A stretch of 64,000 nucleotides of DNA, taken from contig JAFYYJ010000061.1 in NCBI GenBank assembly GCA_017557605.1, forward strand, positions 58,117 to 122,116, in the 5' to 3' direction. Numbering within the stretch: position 1 is the first letter of the stretch; the number at the start of each line of letters is the position of its first letter. The DNA comes from Salinivirgaceae bacterium. Its GTDB lineage: Bacteria > Bacteroidota > Bacteroidia > Bacteroidales > SZUA-534. Positions 36,538 through 45,207 of this stretch are shown here, one piece after another. A program made the position numbers and the translations under genes. The notes beneath the pieces are model-generated. The model worked only from the letters and a program-made list of their open reading frames with translations. It ran no database searches and had not been told where the DNA came from.

Positions 36538-36573
36538 AATTTAGATACTAAACGATATTCTCGTGCAGCATCA

Positions 36574-36960
36574 TTAACGCTTACTGAACTGGAATCTCTT
36601 ACGAGCCTTCTTCTGACCAGGTTTCTTGCGTTCAACCTCACGTGGGTCGCGGGTGACAAAGCCGGCAGCTTTCAAAGGCTTGCGGTTCTCGGCGTCGACT
36701 TCTATCAGTGCGCGGGTGATTCCCAAACGTACGGCCTCAGCCTGACCTTTGATTCCACCTCCGTCGATAGTTGCCTTAACGTCGTATTTGCCGTTCAGCG
36801 ACAACACGCCAAAAGGTTGCATAACAATGTATTGCAGGGTGTCAATAGGGAAATACTCCTTGAAATCCTTGCCGTTCACTGTCACATTACCTGTTCCTTG
36901 GCTCAAGTAAACGCGTGCGATAGCGGACTTTCTGCGTCCAACTGCATTAATTACTTCCAT
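36574..36960 (-). CDS. rpsI: 30S ribosomal protein S9
   Basis: 128 residues. Starts NAVGRRKSAIARVYLSQG and ends with the basic tail KKPGQKKARKRFQFSKR that reaches the P-site tRNA. The gap to rplM is one base, so translation is coupled. Confidence 0.97.
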   Translation of the reverse strand: MEVINAVGRRKSAIARVYLSQGTGNVTVNGKDFKEYFPIDTLQYIVMQPFGVLSLNGKYDVKATIDGGGIKGQAEAVRLGITRALIEVDAENRKPLKAAGFVTRDPREVERKKPGQKKARKRFQFSKR

Positions 36961-36961
36961 T

Positions 36962-37417
36962 TTACTTGATTGAATTTAAGTTAATCAATTCAGGCTTTTG
37001 AGCTTCATGTGGATGGCTCTCACCTGCATAAACATAAAGATTACGGTACAAAGCGCTTCCCAAACGGTTTTTCGGGAGCATTCCTTTGATTGCCGTTTCT
37101 ACCATAGCTATTGGCTTCTTGGCCATAAGCTTCTCCGCTACTATTGAGCGTTGTCCGCCGGGATAACCGGTGTGGTGCGTGTACACTTTACCTGCCCATT
37201 TGTTGCCTGTAAGCTGCACTTTGTCAGCATTGATAATGATGACATTGTCGCCGCAGTCAACGTGGGGAGTAAAGTTGGTTTTGTGCTTTCCTCTCAGCAG
37301 AAAGGCAGCACCTGAGGCAAGACGGCCCAAGACCTGGTCTTTGGCGTCGATGACAACCCATTTCTTCTCAACGGTTGTCTTGTTTGCCGAGATTGTCTTA
37401 AAACTAAGTGTGTCCAC
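36962..37417 (-). CDS. rplM: 50S ribosomal protein L13
   Basis: 151 residues. Contains KWVVIDAKDQVLGRLAS, HVDCGDNVIIINADK and MLPKNRLGSALYRNLYVYAG. First gene of the rplM-rpsI-rpsB-tsf operon, with a full promoter and a 5' hairpin upstream. Confidence 0.97.
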   Translation of the reverse strand: MDTLSFKTISANKTTVEKKWVVIDAKDQVLGRLASGAAFLLRGKHKTNFTPHVDCGDNVIIINADKVQLTGNKWAGKVYTHHTGYPGGQRSIVAEKLMAKKPIAMVETAIKGMLPKNRLGSALYRNLYVYAGESHPHEAQKPELINLNSIK

Positions 37418-37454
37418 TCTAATCCTAACTTTTTAATTAATAAATAAATACTAT

Positions 37455-37474
37455 CCACATTTCCCCAAATGTGG
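37455..37474 (-). promoter_or_regulatory. 5' leader hairpin of the rplM operon
   Basis: Perfect 8-bp stem CCACATTT / AAATGTGG with a 4-nt loop, located just where the transcript should begin (the -7 box ends at 37479). A candidate ribosomal-protein leader bound by L13; Bacteroidia L13 leaders have been proposed in the literature, but I cannot confirm a match. Confidence 0.5.
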
Positions 37475-37478
37475 TCTG

Positions 37479-37508
37479 CAAAAATACAATTTAATATCAT
37501 TTGCGCAA
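37479..37508 (-). promoter_or_regulatory. Promoter of the rplM-rpsI-rpsB-tsf operon
   Basis: Minus strand TTG (37508-37506), 19 bp, TATTTTTG (37486-37479): full Bacteroidota consensus. Confidence 0.75.
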
Positions 37509-37819
37509 TTATTATTAACAACATTTTGTTGATATGCCGATTGCGCTGAAAATCAGCGACAAGTGCTGTTTTGGATTATTTATTCAACAGGCCGCCCGGA
37601 GGTTTTCTTTCCAAACCGATGTCATTTTTATGTCGGCGATGTGTGAAAATTTTCGGTTTTTGCGCTGATTTTTGGATTTGGAAACCATAAACACCGAACA
37701 GGGTGAGCAAAAAGTTGTGTTTTCGCAATATTTACCCCGCCAGTCCGTTCTTTTAACTCACAAAAATGCGGGCGGTTCTGAAAAATCAGCATTCGATTTT
37801 CATAACACGCCTAAAAAAC
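37509..37819. other. Intergenic stretch between rplM promoter and porW-like promoter
   Basis: About 310 bp with no gene I can support: a short + frame at 37672 has no coding character. Low-complexity T-rich runs in the middle. No repeats shared with other spacers. Confidence 0.6.
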
Positions 37820-37827
37820 TATTTTTG
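37820..37827 (+). promoter_or_regulatory. -7 element of the PorW/SprE-like gene
   Basis: TATTTTTG, full TAnnTTTG match, 26 bp before the GTG start; T-rich -33 region. Confidence 0.5.
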
Positions 37828-37853
37828 CACCATAAAGAAATAAGGAATCTTTT

Positions 37854-40553
37854 GTGTCGAATTTCAGCAGAATCATTTTGAGTGTGAGCGCGGCGGCTGC
37901 GGCTGCCGTGTTGGTTTGCTGTGCGCCTACCAAAAACACTCCGCTGCGACGCGCCTATCATAACACCACATCGAAATACAATGTCTATTTCAATGGCAAC
38001 GAGGCGTTCAAGTCGGGCATGGAGAACATCTACTCGGCACACGACGAAAACTTCGCGCTTATTCTGCCCATGTTTGTGTATAGCGACAAAGAAGCCGCGC
38101 TGACATCGTACGGCGACATGAACCGTGTAATCGAGAAAAGTGAGAAATGCGTACGCAAGCACTCCATAACTGTCAAGCCGAACCAGAAAAAAGGGAAAAA
38201 ACTGTCGGACAAGCAGAAGTCGTTCATGAACAAATACGAATACGTGAAATGGATTGACGATGCTGAGATGCTGAACGGCAAGGCACTGACGGTAAAGCAG
38301 GACTATTACGCCGCCGTTGAGCAGTTCACCTCCATTGTCCGTCAGTACGACGACCAGGACACCAAGACCGAAGCCTACATCTGGCTGGCGCGGTGCTACA
38401 CCGAAATGGAAAAATACGACCAGGCGCAGGACTTTCTGAACACCATAACCGGCGACATGAGCAAAGTGTCGAAAAAGATGATGTCGCCGCTTAACGCCAC
38501 ACAGGCCGACATTATGATTCGCCAGGAGCGCTACACCGACGCCATTCCGTATCTTGAGGACGCCATAAAGACAATTCGCCGTAACAAGCGCGACAAGGTG
38601 CGAATGATGTACATTCTGGCTCAACTATACCAGCTGAACGAGGAGAGCCGCAAGGCCAGCGAGTGGTATCAGAAGGTTATCGACAAGAATCCCGATTACA
38701 AATACACCTTCAACGCAAGCATCAATAAGGCCAGCATCTACAACAGCGAGACGGGCAACAGCGACCAGCTGCAGCGCGTGCTCAACAAAATGCTGAAAGA
38801 CGAGAAGAACACCGAGTATCTCGACCAGATATACTATGCGTTGGGCAACATCGCTTATAACGAGATGCGCGACGATGATGCGCTGTGGTACTACAAGCAG
38901 TCGATTGCCACAAGCACCGTCAACACCAACCAGAAGAGCGTGTCGTATCTGGCTGTGGCTGACATCTATTTCGACAAGCCCGACTATCGCAAAGCCCAGC
39001 TGTACTACGACAGCGCTATGGTTAACCTGCCGCGTGAGTATCCCAACTACAAACTGATAAAACGCAAAACCGACAATTTGACCGACCTTGTGCGCTGCCT
39101 TGAGACTATCAGCCGCGAGGACAGTTTGCAAAAGCTGGCCAAAATGTCGGAAGCCGAGCGCAACCGCATTATCGACCAAAAGATAAACGCCGTGAAGGCT
39201 GAGGAAGAAGCCGCCAAGAGCCGCGAGGCCGAAGCTAAAAACGACTTGGCACAAGCCCAACAGATGTCGAGACAGAACTCCAATACTGGCGGCAAATGGT
39301 ATTTCTACAACCAGTCGTCGCTGAGCCTGGGACAATCGGAATTCAGCAAGAAATGGGGCGGGCGCAAACTGGAAGATAACTGGCGGCGCAGCAACAAAAC
39401 AGTGCTCGACTTCGATGATTACGACGCCTATGGAAACGAGGAGCCCGAGGAGGACAAGAAGAAAGATTTGGACAACAAAACCCGTGAGTACTATTTGGTT
39501 GACATTCCGTTGACCGACTCGGCATATCAGGTTTCAGAAGCCAAAGAGGAAGCCGCTTATTTCGATTTGGGAGTTATCTATAAGGACAAATTCGCCGACC
39601 TTTCGCTGTCAATAAGCGCATTTGAGGATTATCTGAAGAAATATCCCAATTCGGAGCAAACAGTGTCGGCTCTGTTCAATATGTATAAGGTCTATCTTCT
39701 GCAAAAAGACTATCCGAACGCCGAAGCGTGCAAGAACCGAATCATCAACGATTATCCGGACACTGATTATGCAAAAATCCTAAACAACCCGGATTATTAC
39801 AAAGAGCTTGAACGGGCAGACAATCAGCTGAACTTTATGTATCAGGCCACATATAAGTTCTTCATCAGTGGCGACTGCGACCAGGTGACCAACACTTATA
39901 ATTACGTTGATTCGGCATACCCTGAGAGCCGACTTATTCCGAAATTCGCCCTGTTAAGCACACTTTGCTCGGGCAAGAATACCGATACCGCAACATTTGA
40001 GCAGGCGCTAAAAGCCTTTATCGCCAAGTATCCAAAGAACGAGGAGAGCACTTACGCCCGCGAGGTAATTGCCGCGCTGAACCGCAAGCCGCACGTCTAT
40101 GAGGAGAAAACCGAAGAGGAGCTTCTGCGTGAGCAGCTGGCGGCCGAGCAGTTGGCCTACGACACGCTTGACATCACACTTTTCAACTACAATGCCGCCG
40201 AGACCTATTATTATATGGTGGCGTGCGTCAATAGCAAGCTCGACGATAACAAAATCAAATTCAACCTTATCGACTTTAACGACGAATACTTTGATTTCTT
40301 GAACTTTGATGTAAGTAACCAGCGGCTTAACGAGGATTATAACGTTGTGATAGTAACCAAGTTCAAGAACGCCAAAATGGCGCAGAACTACATTGAGTCG
40401 GTGATAATTGCCGGCGAGGTGTTCGATGACATCACGCCCGACAGCTACAAGCACTACATTATTTCAAAATCGAACTATGACAAATTGTTGGAAGACAAGA
40501 ATATAGACCGATATAACAAATTCTTTGAACAGAATTTCCGCCTTAATCCTTAG
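37854..40553 (+). CDS. PorW/SprE-like TPR lipoprotein of the type IX secretion system
   Basis: 899 residues from GTG 37854; no ATG nearby keeps the signal peptide. Lipobox in VLVCCAP near residue 22-23, followed by the family-typical LRRAYHNTTSKYNVYFNGNEAF. TPR repeats fill about 130-420 and 560-660, a charged coiled-coil stretch (EAEEEA-type, about 435-465) separates them, and the C-terminal domain includes KIKFNLIDFNDEYFDFLNF. PorW in Porphyromonas and SprE in gliding Flavobacterium are outer-membrane lipoproteins required for type IX secretion. Fits the sorting-domain cargo at 26904. Confidence 0.88.
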   Translation: MSNFSRIILSVSAAAAAAVLVCCAPTKNTPLRRAYHNTTSKYNVYFNGNEAFKSGMENIYSAHDENFALILPMFVYSDKEAALTSYGDMNRVIEKSEKCVRKHSITVKPNQKKGKKLSDKQKSFMNKYEYVKWIDDAEMLNGKALTVKQDYYAAVEQFTSIVRQYDDQDTKTEAYIWLARCYTEMEKYDQAQDFLNTITGDMSKVSKKMMSPLNATQADIMIRQERYTDAIPYLEDAIKTIRRNKRDKVRMMYILAQLYQLNEESRKASEWYQKVIDKNPDYKYTFNASINKASIYNSETGNSDQLQRVLNKMLKDEKNTEYLDQIYYALGNIAYNEMRDDDALWYYKQSIATSTVNTNQKSVSYLAVADIYFDKPDYRKAQLYYDSAMVNLPREYPNYKLIKRKTDNLTDLVRCLETISREDSLQKLAKMSEAERNRIIDQKINAVKAEEEAAKSREAEAKNDLAQAQQMSRQNSNTGGKWYFYNQSSLSLGQSEFSKKWGGRKLEDNWRRSNKTVLDFDDYDAYGNEEPEEDKKKDLDNKTREYYLVDIPLTDSAYQVSEAKEEAAYFDLGVIYKDKFADLSLSISAFEDYLKKYPNSEQTVSALFNMYKVYLLQKDYPNAEACKNRIINDYPDTDYAKILNNPDYYKELERADNQLNFMYQATYKFFISGDCDQVTNTYNYVDSAYPESRLIPKFALLSTLCSGKNTDTATFEQALKAFIAKYPKNEESTYAREVIAALNRKPHVYEEKTEEELLREQLAAEQLAYDTLDITLFNYNAAETYYYMVACVNSKLDDNKIKFNLIDFNDEYFDFLNFDVSNQRLNEDYNVVIVTKFKNAKMAQNYIESVIIAGEVFDDITPDSYKHYIISKSNYDKLLEDKNIDRYNKFFEQNFRLNP

Positions 40554-40585
40554 AGGTACGGCTGGAATGATATAAATATTTGATT

Positions 40586-41377
40586 ATGAGGAAGACATTG
40601 ATGTTCGGAGCTTTTGCGGCGTTTGTTCTGACAACTGCCTCGTGCTGCCGTCAGGCCGAGCCAGACAACCAGAACCAGCTGTTGCTCGCCACCGCTTGGT
40701 ATCAACAGTCGGCTGAGATGCGCGCGTGCTATTATCAGGCTTACCATATGGCTCAGTTGGCGCTTGACAACAACCTGCGTGAATACAAAGGCGACAAACG
40801 TCCAGCCGTGGTGCTCGACATCGATGAGACGGTGCTCGACAACAGCCCGTTTGAGGCCGGACTGTTAGCCGCCAACCAATCATACAGCGATAGTTTATGG
40901 AAGGTGTGGACTGACCGCGCTGAGGCCGCTGCACTTCCTGGAGCCGCTGAGTTCATAGGCTACGCAAGGCAAAAAGGCGTTGATGTGTTCTTCATATCGA
41001 ACCGCAGAGACGAGGAGCGCGCCACCACACTGCAAAATCTGGCGGCAGCTGGAATGCCTACCGATTCGGCGTTCTTGCTGACCATTGCACCGGGCGAATC
41101 GTCATGCAAGGACTCGCGCCGCGAAAAAGTGTCGGAAACACACGAGATTCTGCTGTTTGTCGGTGATAATATGGGCGACTACTCATCACTATTCGACCGT
41201 CGCGACAGTGGTTTGGCACTTACGCTTGCCGATTCGCTGCAAAACGATTTCGGCACACGGTTCATTGTTCTGCCCAACCCAATGTACGGCGAATGGGAGA
41301 ATGCCATTTACCGTGCAAAAGGCGCCAAGAGCCGTGGTGACAAGAACAAAGCCATACTAGAAAGGTTAAAGTTATAA
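40586..41377 (+). CDS. Class C acid phosphatase, e(P4)-family lipoprotein
   Basis: 263 residues from ATG 40586 (TTG 40580 would add two). Lipobox ending at C20 in LTTASC. HAD-fold phosphatase with motif I DIDETVLDNS, motif II ISNRRDEER and motif IV VGDNMGDY. The family removes phosphate from nucleotides (NMN, 5'-nucleotides) at the outer membrane, aiding NAD and nucleotide salvage. It lies 32 bp after the porW-like gene. Confidence 0.93.
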   Translation: MRKTLMFGAFAAFVLTTASCCRQAEPDNQNQLLLATAWYQQSAEMRACYYQAYHMAQLALDNNLREYKGDKRPAVVLDIDETVLDNSPFEAGLLAANQSYSDSLWKVWTDRAEAAALPGAAEFIGYARQKGVDVFFISNRRDEERATTLQNLAAAGMPTDSAFLLTIAPGESSCKDSRREKVSETHEILLFVGDNMGDYSSLFDRRDSGLALTLADSLQNDFGTRFIVLPNPMYGEWENAIYRAKGAKSRGDKNKAILERLKL

Positions 41378-41384
41378 GTAGTTA

Positions 41385-41513
41385 CAAGGCAAAAGACAAA
41401 AGACATAAGTATTTGAATTACGAGTTACGAATTACAGATTGATAATCAAATCATTATACATTAATCATTAAACTTTAAACATTACTCATTACACATTAAT
41501 TCAATCAATAAAA
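41385..41513. repeat. Degenerate AT-rich intergenic repeat tract, copy B
   Basis: Opens with AAGGCAAAAGACAAAAGACAT, then ATTACGAGTTACGAATTACA, GATTGATAATCAAATCATTA and several ATTAATCATTAAAC units. Parallels the tract at 24966 element by element, including GATAATCAAAYCATTA. Directly precedes the TerC-like start. Confidence 0.6.
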
Positions 41514-41514
41514 A

Positions 41515-42591
41515 ATGGACAATTTATTTCTGCTGATTTTCATTGTTTTTGTTATGGCCGTGTTGATGTTCGACTTGTTGTTTGTAGGCAAAAACCACCA
41601 CATTGTAAGCATAAAGGAATCGAGCATTTGGACCGCGGTATGGGTTTCGTTCGCTCTGTGCTTTTTTGTTTTTCTACGCTACGGAGGCCATATGGTACAC
41701 GGCATCGACTCGTTTGAACGGCTGCAGGAAGTTTCGCAGAAATACTCCCTCAGCTTCAAATATGACGGTCTGCCTCTCGACAAAGCCATTGAAAACGGTA
41801 TAACGCTTGAGTCGGCTATTGAGCAATATCAGAAAAGTTCGTCAATCGATTTTCTGTCGGGTTACCTGATTGAGGAAACTCTTTCCATTGACAATCTGTT
41901 CGTTATGCTGATGTTGCTAACCGGATTCGGCGTGCGCAAAAAAGATTACAAGTCCGTATTGTTCTGGGGCATACTTGGAGCCATTATTCTGCGTATGGCG
42001 TTCATCTTCTTGGGTTCGTCGCTCATTCAGAAGTTCAATTGGATACTGCTTGTTTTCGGCGTTTATTTGGCTTATATGGGTGTGAAAATGTTTTTCAAGA
42101 AAGAGGAGGAAGCTCCTTCTAATCCGCATGATAAGCCTATTGTTCGTTTTCTGTCGAAACATTTCAGCGTTTATCCGCGCTACGTGAACGGGCGTTTTTT
42201 TATGCGCGACCACAAAGGCAAATTGTTCATTACGCCGCTGCTGATTGTTGTGGCCACTATCGAGTTCAGCGATGTCATATTCGCATTCGATAGTATTCCT
42301 GCCATATTCTCTGTTACTTGCGACCCGTATATTGTTTTCTTCTCTAACATATTCGCAATCATTGGTTTGCGGTCAATGTTCTTTATGCTGGCCGGTGCTG
42401 TCGACAAATTCTGCTATCTGAAGCAAGGTGTTGCCGTGCTGCTGCTTTTTGTAGGTGTCAAACTGTTGGCTCACCACTGGCTCGACGAAATAGGCTTCAG
42501 TTCGGTGCACTCGCTCTATGTCATCTTGACAATAATAGTGCTCAGCATTGTGCTGTCGCTTTTGTTCCCGAAGAAACAAGCCGAAGCCTAA
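41515..42591 (+). CDS. TerC/Alx-family integral membrane protein
   Basis: 358 residues with about nine membrane helices. Core motifs of the TerC family: GYLIEETLSIDNLFVMLMLL and ATIEFSDVIFAFDSIPAIFSVT, with acidic residues proposed to bind manganese during export. Between helices 2 and 3 there is a hydrophilic insert (about residues 67-110, DSFERLQEV to YQKSS) that I do not recall in most members. Last 15 bp before priA are non-coding, so the two may be co-transcribed. Confidence 0.92.
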   Translation: MDNLFLLIFIVFVMAVLMFDLLFVGKNHHIVSIKESSIWTAVWVSFALCFFVFLRYGGHMVHGIDSFERLQEVSQKYSLSFKYDGLPLDKAIENGITLESAIEQYQKSSSIDFLSGYLIEETLSIDNLFVMLMLLTGFGVRKKDYKSVLFWGILGAIILRMAFIFLGSSLIQKFNWILLVFGVYLAYMGVKMFFKKEEEAPSNPHDKPIVRFLSKHFSVYPRYVNGRFFMRDHKGKLFITPLLIVVATIEFSDVIFAFDSIPAIFSVTCDPYIVFFSNIFAIIGLRSMFFMLAGAVDKFCYLKQGVAVLLLFVGVKLLAHHWLDEIGFSSVHSLYVILTIIVLSIVLSLLFPKKQAEA

Positions 42592-42606
42592 CTCATTTAA
42601 GACAGT

Positions 42607-45072
42607 ATGGCGGCGCGTGCTCTTTTTGCCCAAGTGATTGTGCCAGTACCTGTTAAGGGCACTTTCACCTACGAGATTCCCATATCGATGACCGAGAGTG
42701 CCGCTGTGGGGCAAAGCGTTGTGGTTGAGTTTGGTGCAAAAAAACTGTATACGGGCATTATTCACAGCATCACGCCAACACCGCCCGAGGGGTTCAAAAT
42801 AAAATCGATACAAAGCATTGCAAGCCTACAACCCGTTGTAACACAAGAACAAATCGATTTCTGGCAGTGGGTGTCCAATTACTATATGTGCCCGATTGGC
42901 GATGTTTACAAAGCTGCAGTTCCGGTCGGCCTGCGTCCCGATAGCGACACGAAAATTTTGCCCACTGACAACGCGCAAGCCGACACATCGGCGCTTACAC
43001 CTGCGGAACAGTCGGTATATTCGGCATTGATTAAAGAGGAGGAGACCGATATTGGCCGATTGGCGAAGATAACTGGCGAGAAATCAATTCTTTCGATAGT
43101 CAAAAATCTGTCGGATAAAGGATTAGCCATAATAACCGAAGAGATACACGGGCGCTCAACACCGCGTTTGCAAAAAGTCTTGCGCGTGTCGCCGCTGATA
43201 ACTGATGCAGAGATGCTGAACCGCAAGTTGGCTTTGCTGGCTCGCGGTGTCGACAAGCAGCGGCAAGTGCTGATGTGGATTACCAACTTTCTTGGCGACG
43301 ACGCTTTCCACGGAAAGTCAGTGCTGCAAAAAGTAGTGATTGAGAAAGTGCCCACAACAGCAACTGTTGTCAAAACATTAGTTAGAAACGGTTTCCTGAT
43401 TGAAGATTTTGAAGATGCGCTGCAATCGTCGCAACTTGCCGACTGCCAACCAAAACACGAGCTGAATCAATATCAGCAGGCGGCTATTGAGCAAATCAGA
43501 ACTGAGTTTGAAAGCAAGCAGACTGTGCTTCTGCATGGAATAACCGGAAGCGGCAAAACCGAAATCTATATCTACCTTATCGACGAGGTGCTGAAAAGCG
43601 GAAAGAGAGTGCTGTACATGCTGCCTGAAATTGCGCTTACATCGCAGATTGTGAACCGTCTGAAGCGGTTTTTCGGCGACAAGGTGGGTGTCTATCACTC
43701 GAAACACACCTCGACAGAGCGCACAAGGTTATGGAACAGCTTGCTCAACGATGATTCGCCTTATCAGATAATCTTGGGCGTTCGCTCATCGATATTTCTG
43801 CCATACAAAAATCTTGGGCTGATAATAGTTGACGAGGAGCACGAAAGCAGCTTCAAGCAATACGACCCAGCTCCGAGATACAACGCCCGCGACCTGGCAG
43901 TGGTGCTTGGTTTACAGCATAACGCCAAAGTGCTTATGGGTTCGGCCACGCCGTCGCTCGAAAGTTACTTTAACGCGCTGCACGGACGCTATGGTCTTGT
44001 AACGCTGAATCACCGACACGGCCCGGCCGTTCTGCCCGATATTGTGGTTGTCGACACCCAGCGTGAGCGGCACAAGAAACTCATGCAACAATGTTTCAGC
44101 CAGACATTGCTCAGTTACATCGACACGGCTCTTAATGCAGGCGAACAAGTCATTTTGTTTCAGAACAGGCGCGGCTATAGTCCGTTCTTGGAATGTAAGC
44201 AGTGCGGCTATGTTCCCAAATGCGAGCATTGCGATGTTAGCCTCACTTATCATAAGTCAATCAACAAGTTAGTGTGTCATTATTGTGGCTACACTATCAA
44301 CATGCCCGGCAGCTGTCCGCACTGCGGCAATCCGATGCAGACGGCTGGATTCGGCACTGAGCGCATCGAAGACGAACTGAAGGCTATTTTTCCACAAGCC
44401 GAAATAGCACGCCTTGACACCGACACCACACGTAGCAAAACGGGTGCCGCCAATATTATTCGCGATTTTCAGGAGCAGAAAACCAACATTCTTATCGGCA
44501 CGCAAATGGTGTCGAAAGGACTTGATTTTGAGCACGTAAGTGTTGTTGGTATAATCAATGCCGACAATATGCTGAGCTTCCCCGATTTTCGAGCTTATGA
44601 GCGCAGCTTCCAGCTTATGGCGCAGGTGAGCGGCCGTGCCGGTCGGAAAGACAAAAAAGGCACTGTCATAATTCAGACAGCCAATCCTGAAAACAGCGTT
44701 GTGCAGCAGGTTGTCAAGAATGACTATCAGGCTATGTATCAGTCACAAACCGAAGAACGGCAGATGTTTTTCTACCCGCCGTTCAGCCGCTTGATTTCGA
44801 TAACGCTAAAACACCGCGACCGCACTATTGTTGATAAAGGCGCACGTGAACTTTTCGGCCAGATTCAGAAAATTGAAGGTCTTACAGCTCTCGGCCCCAC
44901 TGTGCCGGCCATAAACCGCGTGCAGAACTTCTACCTAATGGACATTCTCATCAAACTGTCAAAAACTGACGGCATGACGGCAAAAAGGCAGATGCTTGAA
45001 GCCATTGACCAGTTTTTGGAACAGCCTGAATACAAGAACGTTATGATTGTCCCTGATGTTGACCCGATGTAA
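42607..45072 (+). CDS. priA: Primosomal replication-restart helicase PriA
   Basis: 821 residues. N-terminal 3'-DNA-binding domain (VIVPVPVKGTFTYEIP), Walker A in LLHGITGSGKTEIY, DEEH box in IIVDEEHESS, and the zinc region of paired cysteines CKQCGYVPKCEHC and CHYCGYTINMPGSCPHCG. C-terminal helicase block includes GTQMVSKGLDFEHV and QVSGRAGR. Reloads the replisome at collapsed forks. Confidence 0.97.
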   Translation: MAARALFAQVIVPVPVKGTFTYEIPISMTESAAVGQSVVVEFGAKKLYTGIIHSITPTPPEGFKIKSIQSIASLQPVVTQEQIDFWQWVSNYYMCPIGDVYKAAVPVGLRPDSDTKILPTDNAQADTSALTPAEQSVYSALIKEEETDIGRLAKITGEKSILSIVKNLSDKGLAIITEEIHGRSTPRLQKVLRVSPLITDAEMLNRKLALLARGVDKQRQVLMWITNFLGDDAFHGKSVLQKVVIEKVPTTATVVKTLVRNGFLIEDFEDALQSSQLADCQPKHELNQYQQAAIEQIRTEFESKQTVLLHGITGSGKTEIYIYLIDEVLKSGKRVLYMLPEIALTSQIVNRLKRFFGDKVGVYHSKHTSTERTRLWNSLLNDDSPYQIILGVRSSIFLPYKNLGLIIVDEEHESSFKQYDPAPRYNARDLAVVLGLQHNAKVLMGSATPSLESYFNALHGRYGLVTLNHRHGPAVLPDIVVVDTQRERHKKLMQQCFSQTLLSYIDTALNAGEQVILFQNRRGYSPFLECKQCGYVPKCEHCDVSLTYHKSINKLVCHYCGYTINMPGSCPHCGNPMQTAGFGTERIEDELKAIFPQAEIARLDTDTTRSKTGAANIIRDFQEQKTNILIGTQMVSKGLDFEHVSVVGIINADNMLSFPDFRAYERSFQLMAQVSGRAGRKDKKGTVIIQTANPENSVVQQVVKNDYQAMYQSQTEERQMFFYPPFSRLISITLKHRDRTIVDKGARELFGQIQKIEGLTALGPTVPAINRVQNFYLMDILIKLSKTDGMTAKRQMLEAIDQFLEQPEYKNVMIVPDVDPM

Positions 45073-45207
45073 ATGCAACCTATAACTTGCTGAATTTCAG
45101 CAATTGTATAAAATCATTCGACATCAATTATCCGCAACATCATAAGTTTTTTTAACTTCGAAAGCTTTTCAGCAAGAAACCGAAAGGCGACTAAAAAGGC
45201 TTTTTAT

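Noticed and set aside
37672..37881. Short + strand reading frame upstream of the porW-like gene
   Set aside because: No ribosome site, no family resemblance, and it overlaps the promoter and start of the real gene.
45087..45103. TTGCTGAATTTCAGCAA hairpin after priA as a terminator
   Set aside because: Only 6 bp of GC-poor stem and no T-run follow.
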